64,000 nt of DNA from an uncultured Lachnospiraceae bacterium (GTDB taxonomy: Bacteria > Bacillota > Clostridia > Lachnospirales > Lachnospiraceae): contig CARUOB010000003.1 of NCBI GenBank assembly GCA_949076555.1, positions 38,063 to 102,062 on the forward strand, written 5' to 3'. A model generated the notes under the pieces. It ran no database searches and was not told where the DNA came from. It saw nothing but the letters and a program-made list of their open reading frames with translations. Each line of letters opens with the position of its first letter. Positions within the stretch are counted from its first letter, which is position 1. Position numbers and translations under genes: made by a program. Positions 29,057 through 38,366 of the stretch are shown here, one piece after another.

Positions 29057-29085
29057 TTGCTATTTTCCTGTAAAGAGAGTATAAT
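29057..29085 (+). promoter_or_regulatory. Promoter of recU
   Basis: TTGCTA (29057-29062) and TATAAT (29080-29085) are 17 bases apart, upstream of the recU start at 29132. Confidence 0.7.
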
Positions 29086-29131
29086 AGATGAAAAATCAGG
29101 ATTTGAGAAACACTTTGGAGTGAAGATTAGG

Positions 29132-29668
29132 ATGGCTACATGGAACTCACGCGGGCTTCGCGGCTCCACTTTGGAGGATCTGGTCAACCGTACCAATGAA
29201 AAATATCTGGAAAACGGGCTTGCGCTGATCCAGAAGGTGCCCACGCCCATTACCCCGATCAATATAGACAAAGACAGCCGTCATATCACACTCGCCTATT
29301 TTGACCAGAAGAGCACGGTGGATTACATCGGCGCGGTGCAGGGGATTCCCGTCTGCTTTGACGCGAAGGAATGTGCGGCCGACACTTTCGCCCTTCAGAA
29401 TATCCATGAGCACCAAGTGGAATTTATGGGACAGTTCGAGAAACAAAAAGGGATCGCGTTCTTCCTTATTTATTATTCTCACAAGGATCTCTTTTATTAT
29501 CTGCCTTACGAGATGCTGCGCTATTTCTGGGACCGGGCGAAGGAGGGCGGACGCAAAAGTTTCCGTTTTGACGAGTTGAACCCGGCGTATGTACTGCCGA
29601 AAAAGCACGGGATTCTGGTGCCCTATCTGGACATGATTCAGAAAGATCTGGAGGACCGGGTGGAGTAG
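29132..29668 (+). CDS. recU: Holliday junction resolvase RecU
   Basis: This 178-residue RecU-family nuclease has the metal/catalytic pattern around KSTVDYIGAVQG and CFDAKE, and the C-terminal motif FDELNPAYVLP. It cuts four-way junctions during recombinational repair in Firmicutes. I start at ATG 29132 (GGAG 11 bases upstream). The frame runs back to 28934, but the promoter lies inside that stretch. Gram-positive RecU often sits beside a penicillin-binding protein gene; here it stands alone between an RluA enzyme and the his genes. Confidence 0.93.
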   Translation: MATWNSRGLRGSTLEDLVNRTNEKYLENGLALIQKVPTPITPINIDKDSRHITLAYFDQKSTVDYIGAVQGIPVCFDAKECAADTFALQNIHEHQVEFMGQFEKQKGIAFFLIYYSHKDLFYYLPYEMLRYFWDRAKEGGRKSFRFDELNPAYVLPKKHGILVPYLDMIQKDLEDRVE

Positions 29669-29680
29669 GCGTGCGACAGA

Positions 29681-29709
29681 TTGACAAACAAAAGAAAACA
29701 GCGTATAGT
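29681..29709 (+). promoter_or_regulatory. Promoter of the histidine operon
   Basis: TTGACA (29681-29686) and TATAGT (29704-29709) are 17 bases apart, about 65 bases before hisZ. I see no T-box or attenuator in the short leader. Confidence 0.75.
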
Positions 29710-29774
29710 ATAATGAGTTTGGCTTGCTAATAAATTAGCGTATTATCACTTTAAATCGATAAAGCGAGGGGCAT

Positions 29775-30899
29775 ATGAGGAAAAAATTAGTACATACGCC
29801 GGAGGGCGTGCGGGATATTTATGGGGAAGAGAAGGCGAAGAAGACGGTGGCGGAGCATCTTTTGCATGAAAAGATCACAGCCTACGGCTACCGGGACATT
29901 CAGACCCCCACCTTTGAATTTTTTGACGTTTTTTCCAAGGAAGTGGGGACGACGCCGTCCAAAGAGCTTTACAAGTTCTTTGACAAAGAGGGAAACACTT
30001 TGGTTCTGCGGCCGGATTTTACACCCTCCATTGCCAGATGCGCGGCCAAATATTTTATGGATGAGGACGTGCCGATCCGTTTTTGCTATCAGGGAAACAC
30101 TTATACAAATACCTCCAATCTGCAGGGCAAACTTAAGGAAGTCACCCAGATGGGAGCGGAGCTGATCGGCGATCCTTCCGTGCAGGCGGACGCGGAGATG
30201 ATTGCCATGACGATCGAGGCGCTCTATCACGCGGGACTGTCCGATTTCCAGTTAAGCGTCGGCAATCTGGAATATTTCAAGGGCATCTGCGCGGAAGCGG
30301 GGCTTGACGAGGAGACGGAGCTTGCGCTTCGCGCGTTTATTTCCGGCAAAAACTATTTCGGCGCGGAGGAACTGCTCGACCGCGTCGGTGTGAATAAAAA
30401 GGACAAGGAACTGCTTCTTAAAGTGAGCGACCTGTTTGGGACGGTTTCTATTCTGGAAGACGCGAAAAAGGCGGTATCCAACAAGCGGTCTAAACATGCC
30501 ATCGAGCGGCTTGAAAAGGTTTACCGGACGCTTGTCGACTACGGGGTGGAGAAGTATGTTTCCTTTGACCTTGGGATGCTAAGCAAGTATAATTACTATA
30601 CGGGTATCATTTTCAAGGGCTACACCTACGGTGTGGGCGACGCGATTGTGAAAGGCGGGCGTTATGACAGTCTGCTCGGGCGGTTCGGCAAGGAAACCGC
30701 GGCTATCGGTTTTGTGATTGTTGTGGATGATCTGCTTGCGGCCATGGGGCGGCAGAATGTGATCATTTCGGGAATAGAGGAGCCTGTAAAACTGTATTAT
30801 ACGGAAGAAACCTTTAAGGAAAAGCTGATGGAGGCTAAGCAGATGCGCGCTTCCGGCAAGAAAGTGGAGCTAAATGAAAAGAAAAGAGAGCGTGCCTGA
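29775..30899 (+). CDS. hisZ: ATP phosphoribosyltransferase regulatory subunit
   Basis: This 374-residue protein is related to histidyl-tRNA synthetase catalytic domains (TPTFEFFDVFSKE, LRPDFTPSIARC, GGRYDSLLGRFG) but lacks the anticodon-binding domain, as HisZ does. It forms a complex with short HisG and confers histidine feedback control on the first step of histidine synthesis. GAGGGG precedes the ATG. hisG starts two bases after its stop, so translation is coupled. Confidence 0.94.
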   Translation: MRKKLVHTPEGVRDIYGEEKAKKTVAEHLLHEKITAYGYRDIQTPTFEFFDVFSKEVGTTPSKELYKFFDKEGNTLVLRPDFTPSIARCAAKYFMDEDVPIRFCYQGNTYTNTSNLQGKLKEVTQMGAELIGDPSVQADAEMIAMTIEALYHAGLSDFQLSVGNLEYFKGICAEAGLDEETELALRAFISGKNYFGAEELLDRVGVNKKDKELLLKVSDLFGTVSILEDAKKAVSNKRSKHAIERLEKVYRTLVDYGVEKYVSFDLGMLSKYNYYTGIIFKGYTYGVGDAIVKGGRYDSLLGRFGKETAAIGFVIVVDDLLAAMGRQNVIISGIEEPVKLYYTEETFKEKLMEAKQMRASGKKVELNEKKRERA

Positions 30900-30901
30900 A
30901 A

Positions 30902-31546
30902 ATGAGTGAAGACAGATACCTGACATTCGCCCTTGGGAAAGGGCGTCTTGCCAATAAAACAATGGAACTTCTGGAGAAAATCGGCATCACCTGCGAGGAA
31001 ATGAAGGACAAAGATTCCCGCAAGCTGATTTTTGTGAACGAGGAACTGAAATTAAAATTTTTCCTGTCAAAGGGTCCGGATGTGCCCACCTATGTGGAGT
31101 ATGGGGCAGCTGATATCGGCGTGGTCGGCAAGGATACGATCATGGAGGAAAACAGAAGGGTATACGAGGTGCTGGATCTCGGGTACGGAAAGTGCCGGAT
31201 GTGTGTCTGCGGGCCGAAGAGCGCGAAAGAGCTTTTACAGCACCATGAAATGATAAGAGTTGCCAGCAAATATCCCAATATCGCCAAAGACTACTTTTAT
31301 AATAAGAAGCATCAGACGGTGGATATCATCAAGCTGAACGGCTCCGTGGAGCTGGGACCGATTGTGAAACTTGCCGATGTGATCGTGGATATTGTGGAAA
31401 CCGGGTCTACGCTTAAGGAAAACGGACTGGAAGTGCTGGAGGAGATCTGCCCGCTGTCCGCGAGAATGATTGTGAATCAGGTGAGTATGCAGATGGAGCC
31501 GGAGCGGATTAAGAAGTTGATCACAGAGCTGAAAAATCATCTATAG
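30902..31546 (+). CDS. hisG: ATP phosphoribosyltransferase, short form
   Basis: This 214-residue catalytic subunit joins ATP and PRPP to start histidine synthesis. The family motifs LGKGRLANKTMELL, DIGVVGKDTI and DIVETGSTLKENGL (the PRPP-binding loop) are present. It lacks the C-terminal regulatory domain of long HisG and therefore needs HisZ, encoded just upstream. Confidence 0.96.
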   Translation: MSEDRYLTFALGKGRLANKTMELLEKIGITCEEMKDKDSRKLIFVNEELKLKFFLSKGPDVPTYVEYGAADIGVVGKDTIMEENRRVYEVLDLGYGKCRMCVCGPKSAKELLQHHEMIRVASKYPNIAKDYFYNKKHQTVDIIKLNGSVELGPIVKLADVIVDIVETGSTLKENGLEVLEEICPLSARMIVNQVSMQMEPERIKKLITELKNHL

Positions 31547-31612
31547 ACTTTTTGGCGCAAAACATATTGGAAAAATAGACAACAGTGTAGAGTGACGGAA
31601 AGGAGTTTCGTT

Positions 31613-32359
31613 ATGAAAGAATGTAAGGGGATTATCATCGCGCTGATCGCAGGCATCTGTGCCATCGTCTGCGTCACGATTTTCACGGGAAATCTGGTGA
31701 CCTACAAGAAGAGTACCGTTGGCGGGGGCCTAAACGCCACCGGCTCCGCAAACTGCGATTTCGAGGCGGATCTGATCGTTTGGCGGGGCAGCTTTTCCGG
31801 ACAGGGCGCCACCACACAGGACGCTTACCGCTCCATCAAAAAGGACGCGGAGCTTGTGAAAAAATATTTGGTTGACAGCGGCGTGACGCAGGAGGAGATG
31901 GTGTTTAGTTCCGTTACCATCAACGCCCGCTGGGAGTCCGAGTACAATGAGAACGGCGACAGAATCAGGGATTACATCGACGGCTATGATCTCTACCAGA
32001 ATGTGTCGATCACGTCCACGGACATTGATAAAATCGAGGAGATTTCCAGAGATATCTCCGGGCTGATCGAATCCGGCGTGCAGTTTGCCTCAGAAGAGCC
32101 GGAGTATTATTACACGAAACTGGATGAACTGAAGCTGCAGTTGATCGAGGAAGCGACGAAAAACGCCAAGGACCGGATTGATCTGATGGCCCAGGGCACG
32201 GGCGCGGCCGTCGGAGAGTTGTTAAACGCTAATCTGGGCGTTTTCCAGATCACCGCACAAAACAGCAACACCGAGTATAGCTACGGCGGCTATTTTGACA
32301 CCAGTTCACGAAATAAGACGGCCTCGATCACGGTGCGCTTAAACTATGCCGTAAACTGA
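31613..32359 (+). CDS. SIMPL-domain (DUF541) protein embedded in the his genes
   Basis: This 248-residue protein has an N-terminal membrane anchor (about 6-25) followed by a SIMPL/DUF541 domain (GGGLNATGSANCDFEADLI, then VTINARWES). The domain is exported or periplasm-like; its biochemical function is unclear, and homologues are stress-linked or oligomeric. AAAGGAG fixes the ATG at 31613. It is inserted between hisG and hisD on the same strand with small gaps, so it is probably co-transcribed, although no link to histidine is evident. Confidence 0.88.
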   Translation: MKECKGIIIALIAGICAIVCVTIFTGNLVTYKKSTVGGGLNATGSANCDFEADLIVWRGSFSGQGATTQDAYRSIKKDAELVKKYLVDSGVTQEEMVFSSVTINARWESEYNENGDRIRDYIDGYDLYQNVSITSTDIDKIEEISRDISGLIESGVQFASEEPEYYYTKLDELKLQLIEEATKNAKDRIDLMAQGTGAAVGELLNANLGVFQITAQNSNTEYSYGGYFDTSSRNKTASITVRLNYAVN

Positions 32360-32453
32360 GTGCCCGCCGCGTCCCGCCGCAAAAGCGACAGAGACGATGC
32401 AGACAGGGCGCATACGCCGAAAAACAGGATAGAATGGGAGAAATCACAACAAT

Positions 32454-33743
32454 ATGAAAACAGTTCGATTGACAAAAGAGACGCAGCGGGATCTTCTCGA
32501 CAGCCTCCTAAAGAGAAGCCCAAGCAATTACGGGCAGTATGAGTCCGTGGTGGCGGATATCATTGCGAATGTCCGTGAAAAGGGCGACAAAGCCGTATTT
32601 GACTATACGAGTCAGTTTGATAAATGGAATGCAAACGCGGACAATATCCGCGTGACGGAGGCGGAGATCGAGAAAGCCTGTGCGGAGGCGGATGCCGCAT
32701 TCGTCGCGGTGATGGAAAAATCGGCGGCAAATATCCGTGAATTTCACCGGAAACAGTTGAAAAACAGTTGGATCGACACAAGACCCGACGGTTCGCTTTT
32801 AGGACAGCGCATTTTGCCCATCGCCGTCTCCGGCGTTTATGTGCCGGGCGGCAAGGCGGCATATCCAAGCAGCGTGCTGATGAATGTCATTCCCGCCAAA
32901 GTGGCCGGCGTGGAGCGTATCGTTATGACGACCCCGGCAGGGGCGGACGGCATGGTTAATCCCGGCACACTGGTAGCCGCCAAGATTGCGGGCGTAGACG
33001 AAATATACAAAGTCGGCGGCGCGCAGGCGGTCGCCGCCATGGCTTTCGGTACGGAAAGCATTCCGAAAGTGGATAAAATCACGGGACCCGGCAATATTTT
33101 TGTGGCGCTGGCGAAGAAAGCGTGTTTCGGTTACGTCAGCATTGACTCGATCGCGGGGCCGAGCGAGATACTTGTGATCGCGGACGAGACGGCGAATCCC
33201 CGCTATGTGGCTGCGGATCTGCTTTCACAGGCGGAGCATGACGAACTGGCGAGCGCCATACTAATCACCACAGACGAGGGTGTTGCCAAAGAGGTGGAAA
33301 AGCAGATCGACGGCTTTTTGCAGGAGCTTTCCCGGGCGGATATCATAAAAAAATCGCTGGACAGTTACGGCTATATCCTGCTTGCGGACACCATGGACAG
33401 CGCGGTGGAAGCGGCCAACGCCATCGCCTCGGAGCATCTGGAGATTTTGACGAAAGATCCGTATCAGGTGATGACCAAGATCAGAAACGCGGGAGCCATT
33501 TTCCTCGGGGAATACTCTTCGGAACCCTTGGGAGACTATTATGCGGGGCCGAACCATATTTTGCCCACAAACGGCACGGCACGGTTTTTCTCCCCGTTAA
33601 ATGTGGACGATTTTACGAAAAAGACAAGCCTGATCTCATATTCGAGGGAAGCGCTGGAGCAGGCGCATAAGGATATCGAACTGTTTGCCGAAAAAGAAGG
33701 ACTTACCGCCCACGCGAACTCCATCCGGGTGCGGTTCTCATAA
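32454..33743 (+). CDS. hisD: Histidinol dehydrogenase
   Basis: This 429-residue enzyme oxidises L-histidinol to L-histidine in two NAD+-dependent steps using Zn2+. The signature around DLLSQAEHDELASAIL and the catalytic/zinc region ASEHLEI are intact, as is the late metal motif GDYYAGPNHILPT. Its length is normal. The ribosome site is weak (GGGAG at about 12 bases). A hairpin follows before hisB. Confidence 0.96.
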   Translation: MKTVRLTKETQRDLLDSLLKRSPSNYGQYESVVADIIANVREKGDKAVFDYTSQFDKWNANADNIRVTEAEIEKACAEADAAFVAVMEKSAANIREFHRKQLKNSWIDTRPDGSLLGQRILPIAVSGVYVPGGKAAYPSSVLMNVIPAKVAGVERIVMTTPAGADGMVNPGTLVAAKIAGVDEIYKVGGAQAVAAMAFGTESIPKVDKITGPGNIFVALAKKACFGYVSIDSIAGPSEILVIADETANPRYVAADLLSQAEHDELASAILITTDEGVAKEVEKQIDGFLQELSRADIIKKSLDSYGYILLADTMDSAVEAANAIASEHLEILTKDPYQVMTKIRNAGAIFLGEYSSEPLGDYYAGPNHILPTNGTARFFSPLNVDDFTKKTSLISYSREALEQAHKDIELFAEKEGLTAHANSIRVRFS

Positions 33744-33754
33744 TGCTCGCATAA

Positions 33755-33780
33755 GAGAATGCCTGAAAAACGGCATTCTC
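33755..33780. repeat. Hairpin between hisD and hisB (GAGAATGC family)
   Basis: GAGAATGCC (33755-33763) pairs perfectly with GGCATTCTC (33772-33780). No T-run follows, so it may be a processing site or dispersed repeat rather than a terminator. The stem matches the hairpins at 23722 and 61678. Confidence 0.55.
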
Positions 33781-33822
33781 CGCGCTGATGTGTAAAAATT
33801 CCAAACGGATAAGGAGGAATAT

Positions 33823-34413
33823 ATGTCCCGAACAGCGACGATAGAACGAAACACAAAGGAAACACAGATCAAGGCGTCCCTCACTTTGGATGGGGCCGGG
33901 AAAAGCGACGTGCACACCGGTATCGGTTTCTTTGACCACATGCTGGAAGGTTTCTCCAAACACGGTTTTTTTGATTTGACTATGGAAGTCAATGGCGATC
34001 TCCATGTGGACGGACACCACACGGTGGAGGATGCGGGCATTGTGCTCGGTGCGGCGCTCAAGGAAGCCTTAGGGGATAAGGCGGGGATCAAACGCTACGG
34101 TTCCTTTATCCTGCCGATGGATGAGTCCCTCTGCCTGTGTGCGGTGGATCTGTGCGGCAGACCCTATTTCGTATTCGACTGCGATTTCCCCACAGAGCGG
34201 GTGGGAGAGTTAGACACGGAACTTGTGCGGGAGTTTTTCTATGCGGTCAGCTACAGCGCTGGCATGAACCTGCACCTTAAAATGTTGAGCAGCGGAAACG
34301 CCCACCACATGATTGAGGCGATGTTTAAAGCGTTTGGCAAGGCATTGGACGAGGCCTGTTCCTATGACCCGAGAGTGAAGGGCGTACTCAGCACCAAAGA
34401 AATGCTTGCCTAG
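33823..34413 (+). CDS. hisB: Imidazoleglycerol-phosphate dehydratase
   Basis: This 196-residue monofunctional HisB has the metal-binding repeats DGHHTVEDAGI and SSGNAHHMIEA, and the conserved GFFDHML. It dehydrates imidazole glycerol phosphate to imidazole acetol phosphate. AAGGAGG precedes the ATG. The fused gene for the early pathway steps follows 15 bases later. Confidence 0.96.
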   Translation: MSRTATIERNTKETQIKASLTLDGAGKSDVHTGIGFFDHMLEGFSKHGFFDLTMEVNGDLHVDGHHTVEDAGIVLGAALKEALGDKAGIKRYGSFILPMDESLCLCAVDLCGRPYFVFDCDFPTERVGELDTELVREFFYAVSYSAGMNLHLKMLSSGNAHHMIEAMFKAFGKALDEACSYDPRVKGVLSTKEMLA

Positions 34414-34428
34414 GAAGGAACAAATGAT

Positions 34429-35712
34429 ATGACCTACAAAAAATTTATTCCCTGTATTTATTTATATAAAGGAGACGCCGTCAAGGGTTTTTCCGACAGC
34501 ACGATTATCAACACGAACCCGGTGGCGCTGGCGAAGTATTACAGCGACAACAATGCGGACGAGCTGATCGTCTACGATATGTCGGAGGGCGACGCCGCCC
34601 ACGAGGAGGCGTTAGACATCATCAAATCCATCTGCAGCGAGGCGGAGATTCCCGTGACGGGCGCGGGAAATGTCAAGCGCATGGAAGATATCAAGAAGCT
34701 GCTCTATGCGGGATGCAAGAAAGCGGCGCTGAACTATTCCAAGCCGGGTAATATCGAAATTACGGCAGAAGTATCGAAAAAATTTGGAAAAGATAAAATA
34801 TCAGCCTGCGTGACGGAGGCTGACAGTATTACGAGAAACGAGGCCCTCATCGACGAGTATATCGGGGAAATTATTCTCGTAAAGGAAACCTGCCTGAAAG
34901 AGTCTATCTCTATATCCCGTTTCCCCATGATCGCGTCAGTGCCGGAGGTTTCTCTGGACAAAATTCTGGAGATCTTGTCAAACGACAATATCTGCGGCAT
35001 TTCGGGCTTTGCCATCAACGAGAACGCCAAGGAGCTTCTCGCCATCAAGGCCCTGTGTCAGAACAACGATATCACCGTGAACACGTTCGAACCGTCTATC
35101 CCGTGGGAGGATTTTAAATTGAACAGCGACGGGCATGTGACCGTGGTGGTGCAGGATTATAAGACCGACGAAGTGCTGATGGTTGCCTATATGAACGAGG
35201 AAGCGTACAACATGACGCTGAAAACGGGCAAAATGACGTATTACAGCAGAAGCAGGGATGAACTCTGGGTGAAGGGCGAAACCAGCGGTCATTTCCAGTA
35301 TGTGAAATCCCTCACGGCGGACTGCGACAAGGATACCATTCTCGCCAAGGTTTCCCAGATCGGTGCGGCGTGCCATACCGGCTCCCGTTCCTGCTTTTTC
35401 AATGAGATTATGGCGAAGGAGTACGAGGAGACGAACCCTCTCAAGGTGTTTGAGCAGGTGTTTGACGTGATCAAGGACAGAAAAATCCATCCCAAGGAAG
35501 GCTCCTACACAAACTACCTCTTTGATAAGGGCGTTGACAAGATTTTGAAAAAGCTGGGGGAGGAGGCGACGGAGATCGTCATTGCCGCCAAAAACCCCAA
35601 TGCCAACGAGATTAAATACGAAATCTCCGACTTTTTATATCATATGATGGTATTGATGGCGGAGAAAAACATCACATGGGAGGAGATTACCTCCGAACTT
35701 GCCCAGAGATAA
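34429..35712 (+). CDS. hisIE: HisF-like pseudoenzyme domain fused to HisI-HisE
   Basis: This 427-residue fusion has three parts. Residues 1-215 follow HisF position by position at the start (IPCIYLYKGDAVKG), but the catalytic Asp11 is Tyr11. The second catalytic Asp of the AID motif appears as Thr129, and the phosphate loops VGGG and SGGAG read GAGN and SVPEV. Residues about 235-330 are an intact PRA-CH domain (SRSRDELWVKGETSGH, Cys at about 299, 315 and 322 for zinc). Residues about 342-427 are PRA-PH with EEATEIVIAAKN. The last two domains hydrolyse PR-ATP and open the PR-AMP ring. Whether the front domain binds an intermediate, acts as a scaffold, or regulates is not known. It could also be read as HisA-like, but HisF aligns better. 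Confidence 0.88.
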   Translation: MTYKKFIPCIYLYKGDAVKGFSDSTIINTNPVALAKYYSDNNADELIVYDMSEGDAAHEEALDIIKSICSEAEIPVTGAGNVKRMEDIKKLLYAGCKKAALNYSKPGNIEITAEVSKKFGKDKISACVTEADSITRNEALIDEYIGEIILVKETCLKESISISRFPMIASVPEVSLDKILEILSNDNICGISGFAINENAKELLAIKALCQNNDITVNTFEPSIPWEDFKLNSDGHVTVVVQDYKTDEVLMVAYMNEEAYNMTLKTGKMTYYSRSRDELWVKGETSGHFQYVKSLTADCDKDTILAKVSQIGAACHTGSRSCFFNEIMAKEYEETNPLKVFEQVFDVIKDRKIHPKEGSYTNYLFDKGVDKILKKLGEEATEIVIAAKNPNANEIKYEISDFLYHMMVLMAEKNITWEEITSELAQR

Positions 35713-35750
35713 TTGACTGACATGGTCAGCGTGATTGTTTTCTGTCATTT

Positions 35751-35784
35751 GAGGACGTACCTTTCCGGGTGCGTTCTTTTTTTG
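35751..35784 (+). terminator. Terminator of the histidine operon
   Basis: The stem GAGGACGTACC/GGGTGCGTTC (with wobble pairs) is followed by TTTTTTT. Confidence 0.8.
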
Positions 35785-35883
35785 CGCAATTTGGCATAAA
35801 ATGTAGGGACAAAGAGCGAATTTTAACCTGTCACGGTTTTGTTTTCAGAAATCGGGGACATGGCAGAGGGAAAGGAAACATAA

Positions 35884-36297
35884 ATGACAGAAAAGAAATT
35901 GACGCCTGAAAAAAGAATGGAGCTGGCCAGATATATCAGGGAGGAAAATCTGGGAAACCGCTTAAAACTCAGACAGCGGGAACATATTCTTTACGGGAAA
36001 GAGAGCGCCGTGCCGCTGTACGAAAAGGGACTGCTTTCAGGGAACGACGGCTTTCCAGACAATGGAAACGGAGACAATATGGATCGGATTCCGGGAAATG
36101 TCTCAGGCGGGTTCAAGTACCGGATGGTGCTCTCTGTACTCCTGTTTGTAGGGTTTCTCCTGTGTGACACAAGGAACAGCAAGATCCTGTCGTACAGCAC
36201 GGGCGATGTCTACGATATGATTGTGGCGGACAGCTTTCACCTGTACGACGGCGGCGAAAATGCCGTGATGGAGGAACTTGCGGATTTGTTTCAATAA
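35884..36297 (+). CDS. Small single-pass membrane protein of unknown function
   Basis: This 137-residue protein has a charged N-terminal cytoplasmic region (about 1-75), one membrane helix at about 80-96 (MVLSVLLFVGFLLC), and a short outside tail ending in MEELADLFQ. I do not recognise it. AGGGAAAGGAAA precedes the ATG. It lies alone between the his terminator and the radical SAM gene. Confidence 0.65.
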   Translation: MTEKKLTPEKRMELARYIREENLGNRLKLRQREHILYGKESAVPLYEKGLLSGNDGFPDNGNGDNMDRIPGNVSGGFKYRMVLSVLLFVGFLLCDTRNSKILSYSTGDVYDMIVADSFHLYDGGENAVMEELADLFQ

Positions 36298-36430
36298 AGC
36301 AATACATAAACGGGCAGCAAGAAATGAAAACAAAATATAATGGAATTGAGTGCGCGTTTGTGGTAATATAATGACGTCAAACAATTCGTCAGGCGATATA
36401 CTTACTATAAAAAGGCAAGGTACATTATTT

Positions 36431-38356
36431 ATGAGAAAATTAGCGCTGCATGACAACATTCTGATGCAGGTGGAAAAACCTGCCAGATACATCGGAAATG
36501 AATACAATTCCGTCATAAAGGACAAGGAAAAAGTCGCCCTGCGTTTTGCCATGTGTTTTCCCGACGTCTATGAGATCGGGATGTCCCATCTGGGCATCCA
36601 GATTCTATACAGCATGCTTAACGAGTGGGATGACGTCTGGTGCGAGCGCGTCTATTCCCCATGGGTAGATCTGGACCGGATCATGCGTCGGGAGGCCATT
36701 CCCCTGTTTTGTCTGGAATCCCAAGAACCCGTGAAAAATATGGATTTTCTCGGCATCACCATCCAGTACGAGATGTGTTACACCAATATTCTGCAAGTGC
36801 TGGAGCTGTCGCAGATCCCGCTTTTGGCAAAGGAGCGCGGGGAGGATATGCCCATCGTAATAGGCGGCGGCCCCTGCGTCTACAATCCGGAACCCATTGC
36901 GGACTTCTTTGATCTGTTCTATATCGGCGAGGGGGAAACGCAGTACCGACCCCTGATTGACTGGTATCTGGAAAATAAGGAAAACGGCGGTACGAGAGAG
37001 GACTTCCTGCACGGCGCGGCGAAAATTCCCGGTATTTATGTGCCCCGGTTTTATGAGGAACTGTATCATGAGGACGGCACGATCGCGGGACGGCAAAAAA
37101 CTTACGAGGATATCCCCGACGTGATTGTGAAAGAAATCGTAACGGATATGACGCAGGTACATTATCCCCTGAAACCTGTCGTTCCCTTTATCAAGGTAAC
37201 GCAGGACCGGGTCGTTTTGGAAATCCAGCGCGGCTGTATCAGAGGGTGCCGTTTCTGTCAGGCAGGCCAGATTTACCGCCCCGTGCGGGAGCGGGATGTG
37301 GACAAGCTAAAGGCCTATGCCGTGGAAATGTTAAAAAACACGGGGCATGAGGAGGTTTCCTTAAGCTCCTTAAGTTCCAGCGATTATACAAGGCTGGACG
37401 AGCTTTTAGACTTCTTAATCGAGTCATGCGGGCAGAAGCATGTCAATATTTCTCTACCGTCCCTGCGCATCGACGCCTTTTCCCTTGACGTGATGAGCAA
37501 GGTGCAGGACGTGAAGAAGAGCAGCCTCACCTTTGCGCCGGAGGCGGGCAGCCAGCGGCTTAGGGACGTCATCAACAAAGGGCTTACGGAGGAGGACATC
37601 ATAAACGGCGCGACGCTTGCCTTCGAGGGCGGATGGACGCGGGTGAAGCTGTATTTTATGCTGGGGCTTCCCACAGAGACCGAGGAAGATATTCTCGGGA
37701 TCGGCGCCCTCTCCAACAAAATCGCGGCTGCCTTCTTCGAAGCCGTGCCGAAGGACAGGCGGGTGAACGGCAAAGTGCAGATCGTCACCAGCACCTCCTT
37801 CTTTATTCCCAAGCCTTTCACGCCGTTCCAGTGGGCGCCCATGTGCACAAAAGAGGCCTTTCTCGACAAGGCGCACCTGACGAAGAAAGGCATTATGAGC
37901 CAGTTAAACCAAAAGAGTATCAAATACAACTGGCATGAGGCGGACGTGAGCGTCCTGGAGGGCGTCTTTGCCAGGGGAGACCGCCGTGTGGCAAGCGCGA
38001 TACAAAAAGCCTATGAAAAAGGCTGTCTGTTTGATTCGTGGAGCGAGTATTTCCACAACGACCTGTGGCTTGAAAGTTTCAAAGAGTGCGGATTGGATAT
38101 CGGCTTTTACACGACAAGAGCGCGGACGGACGACGAGATTTTCCCGTGGGATTTCATAGACTGCGGCGTGACAAGAGAATTTTTGCTGCGGGAGTGGAAA
38201 AAGGCGCAGGCGCAGACAGTTTCCCCCAACTGTAAGGTTCAGTGCCAGGGGTGTGGGGCGAACCGGTTTAAAACCGGTATTTGCTGTGAGAACAGAAACC
38301 CGGCTTTGAACGGCCCCGCAGAAAACGTATCCACCAGCAGTATGAAAGCAGATTGA
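36431..38356 (+). CDS. B12-binding-domain radical SAM protein (TIGR03960 type)
   Basis: This 641-residue protein has an N-terminal B12-binding-like domain (DVYEIGMSHLGIQILY, IVIGGGPCVYNPEP), then a radical SAM core with the cluster motif RGCIRGCRFCQAGQ (CxxxCxxC) at about residue 265. It ends in a Cys-containing tail (CQGCGANRF). The family is always found with the smaller protein encoded next and with RNase G, but its reaction is not established; tRNA or rRNA modification is a common guess. I start at ATG 36431; the ribosome site there is weak, and the frame reaches back to 36350. Confidence 0.92.
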   Translation: MRKLALHDNILMQVEKPARYIGNEYNSVIKDKEKVALRFAMCFPDVYEIGMSHLGIQILYSMLNEWDDVWCERVYSPWVDLDRIMRREAIPLFCLESQEPVKNMDFLGITIQYEMCYTNILQVLELSQIPLLAKERGEDMPIVIGGGPCVYNPEPIADFFDLFYIGEGETQYRPLIDWYLENKENGGTREDFLHGAAKIPGIYVPRFYEELYHEDGTIAGRQKTYEDIPDVIVKEIVTDMTQVHYPLKPVVPFIKVTQDRVVLEIQRGCIRGCRFCQAGQIYRPVRERDVDKLKAYAVEMLKNTGHEEVSLSSLSSSDYTRLDELLDFLIESCGQKHVNISLPSLRIDAFSLDVMSKVQDVKKSSLTFAPEAGSQRLRDVINKGLTEEDIINGATLAFEGGWTRVKLYFMLGLPTETEEDILGIGALSNKIAAAFFEAVPKDRRVNGKVQIVTSTSFFIPKPFTPFQWAPMCTKEAFLDKAHLTKKGIMSQLNQKSIKYNWHEADVSVLEGVFARGDRRVASAIQKAYEKGCLFDSWSEYFHNDLWLESFKECGLDIGFYTTRARTDDEIFPWDFIDCGVTREFLLREWKKAQAQTVSPNCKVQCQGCGANRFKTGICCENRNPALNGPAENVSTSSMKAD

Positions 38357-38366
38357 GGTATTTTAC

